Source: JADGOV01 sp963814355 (GTDB taxonomy: Bacteria > Actinomycetota > Actinomycetes > JADGOV01). From it: 64,000 nucleotides of DNA. A program made the position numbers and the translations under genes. Under the pieces are notes generated by a model. The model had not been told where the DNA came from, ran no database searches, and saw nothing but the letters and a program-made list of their open reading frames with translations. Position 1 is the stretch's first letter; each line of letters starts with the position of its first letter. Location: contig CAWFCZ010000018.1 of assembly GCA_963814355.1 (NCBI GenBank), positions 310,001-374,000 on the forward strand. Reading direction: 5' to 3'. This document shows, one piece after another, positions 42,066 through 50,513 of the stretch.

Positions 42066-43098
42066 CTATGGCCGGGCGCCGGGCCGGGCGCCCGAGGGCA
42101 GCAGGTGGATTTCGAGTTCCGCCGTGGCCTCGGCGCCGTACGCGCCGGAGAACCGTTGCAGGAACGATCCGCGCTCAAGCTGGTACTCCTGCGGTCCCAC
42201 CGTCTCGATCACGTAGGTGGCCAGGAGGCAGCCGAGCTGCGCGGCCCGCTCCAGGGACAGGCCCCACCCGACACCGGCCAGGAAGCCGGCCCGGAAGCCG
42301 TCGCCGACGCCGGTCGGGTCGGCCTTGCACACCTCGGGCACGGTCGGCACATGAGCGGCCGGGCGGCCGTCCACGAACAGCGAGCACCCGGCCGCGCCCC
42401 GAGTGACCACCCAACACTCGACACTGGCTGCCAGCTCCGCGGCGCTCCAGCCGGTCTTGGCTTCGATCAAGCCTGCCTCGTATTCGTTGCAGAGCAGGTA
42501 CTTCGCCCCAACGACCAGTGCGCGGATCTCCGGCCCTTCCATCCGCGCCAGCTGCTGGGACGGGTCGGCGGCAAAGGGCAGCCCGCGGGCGCGGCATTCC
42601 GCGGTGTGCCGCAGCATGGCAGCCGGGTCGTTGGGGCTCACCACCACGAGGTCGAGGCCGCCGAGGCGCTCGACCACCGGCTGCAGCTCGATCTCCCGGG
42701 CCTCGGACATCGCGCCGGCATAGAACGACGCGATCTGATTGTGATCGGCGTCCGTGGTGCACACGAACCGCGCAGTGTGGGCCAATTCGGAGACCCGCAC
42801 CGACGAGGTGTCCACGCCGTGGCGATCCAGCCAGGACCGGTAGTCGGCGAAATCCGGCGCCGACCGCCCCGACGAGTACCGGCCGGAGGCCGAGCGCCGC
42901 CATCCCGAAACAGATGTTGGCCGCCACCCCGCCCCGGCGGATGATCAATTCATCGACCAGGAAGGACAGCGAAACCCGATCGAGTTGCTCGGCGAGCAGT
43001 TGATCGGTGAAGCGCCCCGGGAAGGTCATCAGATGATCGGTGGCAATCGAACCGGTCACCGCGATGGTCTGCGCCCATGCGGCGCGGGAGTCGGTCAC
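42066..43098 (-). pseudogene. adoK: adenosine kinase/PfkB-family sugar kinase, broken by a frameshift
   Basis: The two halves of one PfkB kinase lie in different frames. The N-terminal half (from 43098) reads AVTGSIATDHLMTFPGRF and RRGGVAANICFGMAALGL; the C-terminal half has SPNDPAAMLRHTAECR and the anion-hole/catalytic motif DPTGVGDGFRAGFLAG. The switch is at the CC run 42854-42855: removing one C restores a continuous protein reading VGADFADYRSWLDRHGVDTS. Position beside ctaC matches mycobacterial adenosine kinase (Rv2202c). It is either a recent inactivating mutation or a sequence error, because both halves remain well conserved. Confidence 0.85.
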
Positions 43099-43214
43099 GG
43101 CGCACCAGGTTACGCGGAACCGGTGGTCCGAACCCGGCGTCTCAGTGAAGAGAGCCGGTTGCCGGCCTCGCGAGCCAGCCCGGCGGGCACCCTGCCGGAC
43201 AGATTGGGGTCACC

Positions 43215-44399
43215 ATGAGGCACGTACGGATCACGTCGCGGCGGCTGGTTCCCGTGGTTGCCGCGCTGTGCACCCTGGCCCTGATCGTCGGGGTGGCCGT
43301 CGTCGTGTCCAACCGCACGGCAGCCGGCCCCCGGGCGCCCATCGGGACCCAGCCGTCGCGGGTACCACCAACGCTCACCCTGGCCGGCGCGGTCGACCAG
43401 GCCGGTCACCCCACCGCCGCGGCTCCGCCCCGCGACGACACGGTGGACCCGGTGCAGGGCACGTCCGGACTCCGCCTCGACGCCACCCTGCCGCGTGGTC
43501 CGGCCGAAGCCGCCGCCTACCGCCTGCAGCCGGTGCGGGCCACCGCCGCAGAGGTGACCCGGGTGGCCAGGGCGCTGGGGCTGGCCGGCGAGCCACGGCG
43601 GAGCGGCCCGGGCTGGGTGGTCAGCTCGGCGGACGGTCGGCTCGTCGCCTCCGACGGGTCGGGTTTGCCGTGGACCTACGGGACGGCGGGCGCCGCATGC
43701 TTGCCTCCGCTGCCGAGCGACAGCTCGACCGGCGTCGCGAGCTGCGCGGTAGTGGGCGGGCTCACACCGCGGCCGGCGTCCGGGGGGGCCGCAACGGCGG
43801 CCGCGGTCCTGCGCCGACTCGGCGTCTCCACCGACGCGCTCCGGAGGTCCGAGAACACCTTCACCGCGCCGGGAAACGTCGCCGGCCAACCGGTCTCCGG
43901 GTGGGACACCACACTCACGCTGGACTCCAAGGCCGGGATCATCGCTGCGAGCGGCCACCTGGCCCGGCCGGAGCTGCTGGCGTCCTACCCGTTGATCTCG
44001 GCGGCCGAGGCGTACCGGCGGCTGCGCACGCTCCCGCGCATGCTTCCCCTCGCGGCCAGGGGCTGCCCGCTTGCCGCCGGACGGCCGGGCTGCGGCATAC
44101 CGACCCCAATGAGGATCACCGAGATACGGCTCGGCCTGGAGTTGGTGACCGATACCCGGCTCGGGACGCTGCTGGTGCCGGCGTGGCTGTTCACGGTGGG
44201 TACCGGCCCGGGCGAGCCGAGCGGCGGCACGTTGAGCGTGGTCGCCGTCACAGACCGGTACCTCAACCAGGTCTCGGCAGACCTGCCCAGCGCCGCACCG
44301 ACTCCGCCGGGAGGCGGCAGCGGGCCTGGGATGGTCGGGCCCGGCCGGCCGGTTTCCCCGGTTGCCCCGGCGGGTCCGGCCGGTCCGGTCAGGTCCTGA
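43215..44399 (+). CDS. membrane-anchored hypothetical protein
   Basis: 394 residues, not recognised. One N-terminal membrane segment (LVPVVAALCTLALIVGVAVVV) is followed by an extracytoplasmic region with four Cys that could pair. A C-terminal strand-rich part (MRITEIRLGLELVTDTRLGT, LLVPAWLFTVGTGPGE) leads to a Gly/Pro-rich tail. The pattern resembles envelope proteins found at this position, between adenosine kinase and erpA, in related actinomycetes. ATG 43215 follows GGGGTCACC. Confidence 0.65.
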   Translation: MRHVRITSRRLVPVVAALCTLALIVGVAVVVSNRTAAGPRAPIGTQPSRVPPTLTLAGAVDQAGHPTAAAPPRDDTVDPVQGTSGLRLDATLPRGPAEAAAYRLQPVRATAAEVTRVARALGLAGEPRRSGPGWVVSSADGRLVASDGSGLPWTYGTAGAACLPPLPSDSSTGVASCAVVGGLTPRPASGGAATAAAVLRRLGVSTDALRRSENTFTAPGNVAGQPVSGWDTTLTLDSKAGIIAASGHLARPELLASYPLISAAEAYRRLRTLPRMLPLAARGCPLAAGRPGCGIPTPMRITEIRLGLELVTDTRLGTLLVPAWLFTVGTGPGEPSGGTLSVVAVTDRYLNQVSADLPSAAPTPPGGGSGPGMVGPGRPVSPVAPAGPAGPVRS

Positions 44400-44413
44400 G
44401 GTCGATCAGGTGG

Positions 44414-44779
44414 TCAGTGGAATGAGTCGCCGCAGGCGCAGGAGCCGCCGGCGTTGGGGTTGTCGATGGTGAAGCCCTGCTTCTCGATGGTGTCCACGAA
44501 GTCGATCGTCGCGCCGGTCAGGTACGGGCCGCTCATCCGGTCCACCACGACGTTGACTCCGCCGAAGTCGGTGACCGTGTCGCCGTCGAGCGTCCGCTCG
44601 TCGAAGAAGAGCTGGTAGCGCAAGCCCGAGCAACCGCCCGGCTGGACGGCCACCCGAAGCGCCAGGTCGTTGCGGCCCTCCTGCTCGAGCAGGCTCTTCA
44701 CCTTGCTGGCCGCGACATCGCTGAGGATGACCGTACGTCCGGTCTCCTGGGCACCCTGCGTGGTGTCCTGAACCGTCAT
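44414..44779 (-). CDS. erpA: iron-sulfur cluster insertion protein (ErpA/HesB/IscA type)
   Basis: 121 residues. The three cluster-binding Cys are present: C50 in PGGCSGLRYQL, and C114 and C116 in SCACGDSFH. It delivers 4Fe-4S clusters to apo-proteins. ATG 44779 has GGGAG five bases upstream; a longer open frame to 44851 has no site. It converges with the hypothetical gene at 43215 with 14 bp between them. Confidence 0.94.
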   Translation of the reverse strand: MTVQDTTQGAQETGRTVILSDVAASKVKSLLEQEGRNDLALRVAVQPGGCSGLRYQLFFDERTLDGDTVTDFGGVNVVVDRMSGPYLTGATIDFVDTIEKQGFTIDNPNAGGSCACGDSFH

Positions 44780-44929
44780 GGGAACTCCCGATCCGGGGTT
44801 GAGGGATACGACTGCGTCGTGGAGGGGAAACCGGGCGGAGTTGGTGGGCATTCCGGACCGGCACGTCGCGTTGCTCTCCGGAAACAGTGTAGTCCGCGCC
44901 CGACCCCCCGGCCGACCGGCGGCGCGCGG

Positions 44930-46069
44930 TCAGCGGGACCAGGCGCCGGCGAGTCGCTGGGCCAGCCGGGCCAGCTCGGGCGCCGGCCGCTCCATCGCGG
45001 CGGCCACCGAGCCGGCGGATTCGGCCACGCTGTAGGCGCCGGAGAAGCCGGCGGCCCGCAGCTCCCTGCCGCCGACGGAGGTCTGCCCGGCGACCACGAT
45101 GCACGGTACGGCGGCCTCGGTCGCCGCCCGGGCCACCCCGGTGGCCGCCTTGCCGCGCAGCGACTGCCCGTCGAAGCTCCCCTCCCCGGTGATCACCAGA
45201 TCGGCGTCGGCCACCCGGTCGGCCAGGCCGGTGGCCGCCAGCACCAGATCGATCCCGGACTCCCGACGCGCGCCGAGGGCGAATAGCGCGTACCCCATCC
45301 CGCCGGCCGCCCCGGCGCCCGGCGTGTCGTGCTTGCCCAGCGCCGTCGGCCAGTCGCGTTCCAACACAACGGCGAGGTGAGCCAGGGCGGCGTCGAGGAA
45401 CTCCACGTCGGCCGGCGAGGCGCCCTTCTGCGGCCCGAAGACGCTGCTCGCGCCGTGCAGACCCAGCAGCGGGTTGTCCACGTCGGTCGCCGCGACCAGC
45501 TCCACCGCCCCCTGCTCGGTGGCACCGATCAGTTTCCCGGCCGGCCCGGGGGTCACCCGGGCCAGCATGGGAAGCGCGGCCGGGGTCGGCCGGAGCACTC
45601 CGCCCGCGGCGTCCAGCAGTGTCGCACCCAGGCCGGTCAGCAGCCCGGCGCCGCCGTCGTTGGTCGCCGATCCGCCGAGGCCGACGACGATGCGGCGGGC
45701 TCCGGCGGCCAACGCCGCCGCCATGAGTGCCCCTACACCCACCGTCGTGGCATTGCGCGGGTCCCGCTCCGCGGCCGGTACGAGGTGCAGCCCGGCGGCC
45801 CGGGCGGACTCGACGTAAGCCGTACGGTCGTGCAGCAGGTAGTCCGCGTCGAGTCGCTCGCCGAGCGGGCCGGCTACGGTTGCGCTGCGGAGCTCGCCGC
45901 CCAAAGAGGCGTGCAGCACATCGACGAATCCAGGGCCGCCGTCGCTGAGCGGCAGCAGGTCCAGGACGTCGTCGGGGGCCGCTCGCCGCCACCCCTGGGC
46001 CACCGCTTCGGCGGCCTGCACCGCGGACAGCGTGCCGCCGAAGGAGTCCGGCGCGACAAGAATGCGCAT
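44930..46069 (-). CDS. glycerate kinase (class I, GarK/GlxK family)
   Basis: 379 residues. Family blocks: RILVAPDSFGGTLSAVQAAE, LPLSDGGPGFVDVLH, GLGGSATNDGGAG and DLVITGEGSFDGQSLRGKAA. It phosphorylates glycerate for entry into lower glycolysis. ATG 46069 is preferred since the conserved RILVAPDSF starts at residue 2. Separated by 150 bp from erpA on the same strand. Confidence 0.92.
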   Translation of the reverse strand: MRILVAPDSFGGTLSAVQAAEAVAQGWRRAAPDDVLDLLPLSDGGPGFVDVLHASLGGELRSATVAGPLGERLDADYLLHDRTAYVESARAAGLHLVPAAERDPRNATTVGVGALMAAALAAGARRIVVGLGGSATNDGGAGLLTGLGATLLDAAGGVLRPTPAALPMLARVTPGPAGKLIGATEQGAVELVAATDVDNPLLGLHGASSVFGPQKGASPADVEFLDAALAHLAVVLERDWPTALGKHDTPGAGAAGGMGYALFALGARRESGIDLVLAATGLADRVADADLVITGEGSFDGQSLRGKAATGVARAATEAAVPCIVVAGQTSVGGRELRAAGFSGAYSVAESAGSVAAAMERPAPELARLAQRLAGAWSR

Positions 46070-46097
46070 GCCGAGCAGTCTGCCTCGGGCCACCGGC

Positions 46098-46655
46098 CTA
46101 CACGCCGGGGGCGCCCCACACCGGGAACCAGCGGTCCAGTTCCGGCTCGATGCGCAGTTCCCCGGCGAGCACGCCGCGGACCTCCAACTCCAGGGGATTG
46201 TCGCGCTTCTCCCCCGGCAGCGGCGCGAACGGGTAGAACGTGCCGCGCTTGAACAGGTACACCAGTCCCACTCGCCGGCCGTTGCCGGCGAAACCGAGCA
46301 CCGAGCACAGCAGCGCGTTGCCGAACTGCGCGTCCACCAGCGAGCTGTTGATCGCGTGCAGCTCGGTGACCAGTTCCCCGACGTCGTCGCGGCGGGAGAC
46401 CAACCAGGTGAAGCCGTAACTGTCGGTGACCTTCTCCGGTTTTGGGCCGCTGGCGCCGAGTAGCTGCTCGATCTCGGTCTGGGTGGTCGCGAACGCCCCG
46501 CCTTGGGCCGCCCGGAAGCATACCGATCCCGTGCCGGTCGGCCGCAGACCGGCGGCTGCCTCCAGGGTCAGCGCCGCCGACGGGAGGGCAAACAGGTCAT
46601 CGAGGTTCGCCTTCGGCACCTTGGTACGGCCGAGCATGGCATCCAGCAGCCCCAT
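46098..46655 (-). CDS. pspAB: PspA-associated protein PspAB
   Basis: 185 residues: GLLDAMLGRTKVPKANLDDL at the N-terminus, then TDSYGFTWLVSRRDDVGELV and the C-terminal RIEPELDRWFPVWGAPGV. This matches PspAB, found with PspA, PspAA and HtpX in actinobacteria, and the same order is seen here. Its biochemical function is not known; the cluster responds to envelope stress. GAAGGGA precedes the ATG. Confidence 0.9.
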   Translation of the reverse strand: MGLLDAMLGRTKVPKANLDDLFALPSAALTLEAAAGLRPTGTGSVCFRAAQGGAFATTQTEIEQLLGASGPKPEKVTDSYGFTWLVSRRDDVGELVTELHAINSSLVDAQFGNALLCSVLGFAGNGRRVGLVYLFKRGTFYPFAPLPGEKRDNPLELEVRGVLAGELRIEPELDRWFPVWGAPGV

Positions 46656-46681
46656 CGCAGGCGTCCCTTCCCAGCGCCGGG

Positions 46682-47611
46682 TTACAGCGTCCGGCCCAGC
46701 TCGGCCGCCACCCGGTCCAGCCCGGCGAGCCGGACCTCCAGGGTTGGGTGGGTGGAGAACAGCGAGGACAGCGAGAACCCGCCGGCGATCGCGGGGGCGA
46801 AGAAGAACGCGTTGAACGCCTCGGCCGCCCGCAGGTCGCGGGTCGGGATTCGCCCCATGTCGCCGGTCACCTTGGTCAGCGCGGAGGCCAGGGCGGAGGG
46901 TCGGCCGGTGAGCATCGCACCGGCCCGGTCGGCGGCCAGTTCCCGGTACCGGGACAGCGTGCGGATCAACACGAAGCTCAGCGCGTACACCACGACGGAC
47001 ACCGCGAGCACGATCAAGGCCGCCACGGCGCCGTTGTTGTTGTCGTCGCGGCTCCCGCGGCGGTCGCCGAACCCGCCGTACATCCCGGAGTACAGGAAGA
47101 GCCGCGTGATGATGCCGGCCAGCACGCCGAGGAAGGAGGCGATGGTCATCACGGCCACGTCGCGGTGCGCGACGTGGGACAGCTCGTGAGCCAGGACCCC
47201 TTCCAGCTCCTCCGGGGTCAGCCGGCGAAGGATGCCGGTGGTGGCGCAGACCACCGCCCGCTTGGGGGTCCGGCCGGTGGCGAACGCGTTGGGCAGGTCG
47301 GAGTCCGCGATGGCCACCGCGGGCTTGGGAAGGTCCGACATCGCGCAGAGCCGGTCGATGACGCCGTGCAGTTCGGGTGCCTCCTGCGGGGTGACCAGCC
47401 GGCCGCCCATGGAGTACAGCGCGATCTTGTCGGAGTACCAGTACTGCACGGCGAGGAAGCCGCCGGCAACCACCAGCACGAGCACCGGGCTCACCGTGGT
47501 GAACGCGATCACTACGGCGATCGCGACCACGTACAGCAAGCCGAGCAGGAACATCACGCTCACCATCCGGGTGGTCAGCCCAGGATCGGAGCGAAAGCGA
47601 CCGGTTGCCAT
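46682..47611 (-). CDS. htpX: zinc metalloprotease HtpX
   Basis: 309 residues: two N-terminal membrane helices, the zinc motif LAHELSHVAHRD, and the third ligand in SRYRELAADRAGAML. A Gly/Asn-rich loop (GDRRGSRDDNNNGA) lies between later helices. HtpX degrades damaged membrane proteins. It sits between pspAB and pspAA, tying it to PspA membrane protection. The C-terminal STHPTLEVRLAGLDRVA block is typical of the actinobacterial form. Confidence 0.93.
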   Translation of the reverse strand: MATGRFRSDPGLTTRMVSVMFLLGLLYVVAIAVVIAFTTVSPVLVLVVAGGFLAVQYWYSDKIALYSMGGRLVTPQEAPELHGVIDRLCAMSDLPKPAVAIADSDLPNAFATGRTPKRAVVCATTGILRRLTPEELEGVLAHELSHVAHRDVAVMTIASFLGVLAGIITRLFLYSGMYGGFGDRRGSRDDNNNGAVAALIVLAVSVVVYALSFVLIRTLSRYRELAADRAGAMLTGRPSALASALTKVTGDMGRIPTRDLRAAEAFNAFFFAPAIAGGFSLSSLFSTHPTLEVRLAGLDRVAAELGRTL

Positions 47612-47645
47612 TCTCGGGTCTCCTCAGTACTCGGGCCCCGCGCGG

Positions 47646-47924
47646 TCAGCCGGGGATCAGACCTTCCTCGCCCAGCAGCTCGCGCACCTCACCCAGGTCG
47701 GCCTCGGCGGGGGGCAAGACCAACTCGGACGGCTCCAGGGCATCATCGGCAAGCGGCGCGCCGACCTGACGGACCCGTCCGAGCAGCGCGGCCAGGGCGG
47801 AGCGGAAACGGGGCTCGTCGCCGGACTCCACCGCGGCGCCCAGCGCCGAGTCCAGCTCGTTGAGCCGGTCCAGCTCGCCGGCCGGCACCGCCAACTGGCC
47901 CTCACCCATGATTCGGATGATCAT
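47646..47924 (-). CDS. pspAA: PspA-associated protein PspAA
   Basis: 92 residues starting MIIRIMGEGQLAVPAGELDR, the invariant PspAA opening, with the C-terminal EVRELLGEEGLIPG. A small partner of PspA in actinobacteria and other phyla. ATG overlaps the pspA stop by ATGA, so both are made together. Confidence 0.93.
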   Translation of the reverse strand: MIIRIMGEGQLAVPAGELDRLNELDSALGAAVESGDEPRFRSALAALLGRVRQVGAPLADDALEPSELVLPPAEADLGEVRELLGEEGLIPG

Positions 47925-48745
47925 GACTGCGCCTCACCGGAGGGCTGCTGGCTCGGCTGGGTCGCCGGCTGGGTCGCGGGCTGCGCCGCCGGGGCGGTGC
48001 CCCCGGCTGCGCCCTCGATCTGCTTGGCGGGCGCGCCGGCCGGCAGCTCACCCTTGAGCCGGGCCAGCTCCAGTTCCACGTCGGAGGAGGAGCTGAGCGA
48101 GTCCAGCTCGCGCTGGATGTCGTCTCCGCGCCCACCGGGCGCGGAGAAGTCGTCCAGCGCGCCGGAGGCCAGCAGCTCGTCGATCGCGCCGGAACGGGCC
48201 TGCAGGGTGGCCGTCTTGTCCTCGGCCCGCTGCATCGCCAGGCCGACGTCGCCCATCTCCTCGCTGATGCCGGAGAACGCCTCGCCGATCTTCGTCTGCG
48301 CCTCGGCCGCGGTGTACGTGGCCTTGATCGTCTCCTTGCGGGTACGGAAGGCTTCGACCTTGGCCGACAGCCGCTGGGCCGCGGTGGTGAGCTTCTGCTC
48401 CTCCTGGTCGAGCTGGGCGTGTTGCGCCTGCAGATCGCTCATCTGGTTCTGCAGGCCGGAGCGGCGGGTCAGCGCCTCCCGGGCCAGGTCCTCCCGGCCG
48501 GAGGTGATGGCCTTCTGGGCCTGGCCCTGCAGCTTGTCGCCCTGCTGCTGGAGGGCCTGCATCTGCAGCTCCAGGCGCTTGCGCGAGGTGGCCACGTCGG
48601 CGACCCCGCGGCGCACCTTCTGCAGCAGCTCCAGCTGCTTCTCATAGGAGTAGTCCAACGTCTCGCGCGGATCCTCCGCACGGTCGAGCACCTTGCTCGC
48701 CTTGGCCTTGAAGATCAGACTAAGTCGCTTCGACAGCCCTGCCAC
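47921..48745 (-). CDS. pspA: PspA/IM30 family membrane-stress protein
   Basis: 274 residues. Long helices of the ESCRT-III-like PspA fold: SLIFKAKASKVLDRAEDPRE, LDYSYEKQLELLQKVRRGVA, LQMQALQQQGDKLQGQAQKA and FSGISEEMGDVGLAMQRAED. The C-terminal tail is Ala/Pro/Gln-rich (AAQPATQPATQPSQQPSGEA), an addition to the conserved core. PspA polymerises on damaged membrane to limit proton leakage. GTG 48745 with AAGGGG upstream. Confidence 0.94.
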   Translation of the reverse strand: MAGLSKRLSLIFKAKASKVLDRAEDPRETLDYSYEKQLELLQKVRRGVADVATSRKRLELQMQALQQQGDKLQGQAQKAITSGREDLAREALTRRSGLQNQMSDLQAQHAQLDQEEQKLTTAAQRLSAKVEAFRTRKETIKATYTAAEAQTKIGEAFSGISEEMGDVGLAMQRAEDKTATLQARSGAIDELLASGALDDFSAPGGRGDDIQRELDSLSSSSDVELELARLKGELPAGAPAKQIEGAAGGTAPAAQPATQPATQPSQQPSGEAQS

Positions 48746-48782
48746 CGCGGACCCCTTCGTAGAGCGAGACGTATTCTCTGAC

Positions 48783-48814
48783 CCGTCGAGCCGATCCTTC
48801 CGGCCGCTCGACGG
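48783..48814. promoter_or_regulatory. inverted repeat in the pspA/DUF3043 divergent spacer
   Basis: CCGTCGAGC (48783-48791) and GCTCGACGG (48806-48814) are perfect 9-bp arms with a 14-base loop. It lies 38 bp upstream of pspA and is a candidate operator or 5' UTR hairpin. Confidence 0.5.
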
Positions 48815-48847
48815 TTCCTGCTGTGCGCGTTCCTTTCACCCTACGGC

Positions 48848-48853
48848 TACCGT
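48848..48853 (+). promoter_or_regulatory. leaderless -10 element TACCGT
   Basis: TACCGT ends six bases before the GTG at 48860, the spacing expected for a leaderless mRNA; no ribosome site is present. Confidence 0.5.
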
Positions 48854-48859
48854 GGCAGA

Positions 48860-49417
48860 GTGACCGAGCCCCAGTCCACGGAGAAGTTGACCGGCAAGGG
48901 GCGGCCCACCCCGAAACGCAGCGAGGCCCAGCGCCGGCGGCGGTCCCCGGTGACCGCGCCGAAGAACCGCAAGGAGGCGGCCCGGGCGGCCAAGGCCTCG
49001 ACCAAAGCGGCCCGGTCGACCTACCGGGCGGCGCTGCGGACCGGTGACGAGCGCCACCTGCCGCCGCGCGACGCCGGGCCGGTCAAGCGGTACATCCGGG
49101 ACATCGTCGACGCCCGGCGCAACGCCGGCAACTACGTGCTGTTCGCCGCGCTGGGCGTGGTCCTGCTCAGCACGATCGCGGGGGCGGTGCCCGCGCTGGG
49201 CCGGTTGCAGTACGTCGTGGTGGTCGCCTACCCGGTGATGTTCCTTTACATCATCGCCGACTCCTACCGGCTGGTCCGCCTCGTCCGGCGCAAGGTCGCC
49301 GCCGCCTTTCCCGACGAACCCACCAAGGGGTTGGGTGGGTACGCGGTGCTGCGGACGTTCCAGATCCGTCGACTTCGGCTGCCCCCGCCCAAAGTCAAGA
49401 TCGGCCAGCAGGTCTAA
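48860..49417 (+). CDS. DUF3043 membrane protein
   Basis: 185 residues. A basic N-terminus (GKGRPTPKRSEAQRRRRSPV) and GPVKRYIRDIVDARRNAG lead into two membrane helices (YVLFAALGVVLLSTIAGAVP and YVVVVAYPVMFLYIIADSY), then RLRLPPPKVKIGQQV. This is the full DUF3043 pattern of actinobacteria; function unknown. Divergent from the pspA operon. Confidence 0.9.
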   Translation: MTEPQSTEKLTGKGRPTPKRSEAQRRRRSPVTAPKNRKEAARAAKASTKAARSTYRAALRTGDERHLPPRDAGPVKRYIRDIVDARRNAGNYVLFAALGVVLLSTIAGAVPALGRLQYVVVVAYPVMFLYIIADSYRLVRLVRRKVAAAFPDEPTKGLGGYAVLRTFQIRRLRLPPPKVKIGQQV

Positions 49418-49501
49418 GGCCGGTCCGCTGGCGCGGCGTTCGCCAGCCGGGTCAGGCGGCCGGCCCCGAAGTCCCGATCAGGACGTGGGTCTCAGGCGGC
49501 T

Positions 49502-49714
49502 TCAGTCCGCCGGGCGCAGGCCCATCGGGCCGTAGACCTCACGGGCGTCCTGGAGCAGCGTGACCTGGTGGACACCGGCCGAGAGCAGCTCCCGCCAGTT
49601 CTCTCCCAGCCAGGTCTCGGCGTCGGACTGGGTGGGGAACGATTCCCCGCGCGGCGCCTCCCCGGGGGTGACCGCCGCACCGTCGGGTCCCTCGTACCGC
49701 CAGTTCCAGGCCAT
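49502..49714 (-). CDS. small conserved protein of unknown function
   Basis: 70 residues: MAWNWRYEGPDGAAV, FPTQSDAETWLGENWRELL and a C-terminal YGPMGLRPAD. This compact pattern, with many Trp, matches a conserved actinobacterial hypothetical family. AAGGGAG lies nine bases before the ATG. It faces the cobalamin riboswitch across a short spacer on the opposite strand. Confidence 0.75.
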   Translation of the reverse strand: MAWNWRYEGPDGAAVTPGEAPRGESFPTQSDAETWLGENWRELLSAGVHQVTLLQDAREVYGPMGLRPAD

Positions 49715-49754
49715 GCCCGCACTCCCTTCTCGACGCTGCCGGCCGGGCCGGAAA

Positions 49755-49872
49755 CATTCGGTAGTAAGGTTCCCCTGCACTCGCCCGAGCGGGGGAAGCC
49801 GGTCCGATGCCGGCGCTGACCCGCAACCGTAGGCCCCTTCGGGGCAAGCCGGAATGCCCGCCCGGACCGAGG
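49755..49872 (+). promoter_or_regulatory. cobalamin (B12) riboswitch
   Basis: The core aptamer reads GGTTCCCC, then GCGGGGGAAGCCGGT, CCGATGCCGGCGCTGACCC, GCAACCGTA, and AAGCCGGAATGCCCGCC, the order and spacing of the Rfam cobalamin class. A 7-bp hairpin (GGGCCGC 49914-49920, GCGGCCC 49929-49935) downstream may be the expression platform. It would switch off the ECF S-component and the linked CobU/CobS genes when adenosylcobalamin is abundant. Confidence 0.92.
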
Positions 49873-49967
49873 CTCCAACGCAGTGTCCGCCGTGGTTTGC
49901 GGAAACCGGCGCCGGGCCGCTCGGATTTGCGGCCCCCAACCCGCAGGCCCGCCGCGAAAGGAACGCA

Positions 49968-50513
49968 GTGCGCCTGCACCGCCCCGCCCCGCCCCGCCAT
50001 CTCACCCTATCGGTAGCCGTGGGCCTAGCCGTCCCGCCCCGGCGGGGCCGGTGCCACCCCGGCGGCCTGGTCGGGGCTTCGCCGGTGCTCTTCCTGCTGC
50101 TCCCGGCCGGGCGGGTGCTCGGCCGCGGATTCGGGTTCGTCCTCGGTGCGCTGACCATGTTCGCTCCCGCCCTGCTGACCGGCGGAGTCGGGCCGTGGCT
50201 GCCGTTCCTGATGCTGGCCGCCGGGTACGGCGCACTCGCCGGGCTGGCATACGGGGCCGTGATGAACCTGTGGTTCTGGCCGTACGGCTCCGGGGTCGGC
50301 GGCGGGGTCGGGATCGCCTTCGACGCCACCGCATCGGTCGCCGCGAACCTGCACCACTACGCCGCCCTCTACCTGGCCACGTCCCTGGGCTTCGACATTC
50401 CCCGGGCGGTCGGCAACGCGGCGCTGGTCATGCTCGCCGGCCGACCCGTGCTGCTCGCGCTGCGGCGGGCCGGCCGGCGGGCCGCGTTTCGCACCGCGGG
50501 AGAGCCGGGTTGA
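49968..50513 (+). CDS. ECF transporter S-component, cobalamin type, shortened
   Basis: 181 residues, while homologues I know of this riboswitch-linked family are about 260-290. Retained blocks: VRLHRPA start, FLLLPAGRVLGRGFGFVLG, ALLTGGVGPWLPFLMLAAG, GLAYGAVMNLWFWPYGSG and NAALVMLAGRPVLLALRRAG. Segments expected after the first helix and between LPFLMLAA and GYGALAG are missing without loss of frame. The ECF T and A genes normally found downstream are absent. GTG 49968 follows AAAGGA. It may be non-functional or use other ECF modules. Confidence 0.75.
   Translation: MRLHRPAPPRHLTLSVAVGLAVPPRRGRCHPGGLVGASPVLFLLLPAGRVLGRGFGFVLGALTMFAPALLTGGVGPWLPFLMLAAGYGALAGLAYGAVMNLWFWPYGSGVGGGVGIAFDATASVAANLHHYAALYLATSLGFDIPRAVGNAALVMLAGRPVLLALRRAGRRAAFRTAGEPG

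Noticed and set aside
42175..43098. Adenosine kinase region as two separate genes
   Set aside because: The two frames join into one family-length kinase after removal of one base; neither alone is a complete enzyme.
49502..50329. 275-codon minus-strand frame
   Set aside because: Only the last 70 codons look real; the upstream part is antisense to the riboswitch and the S-component.
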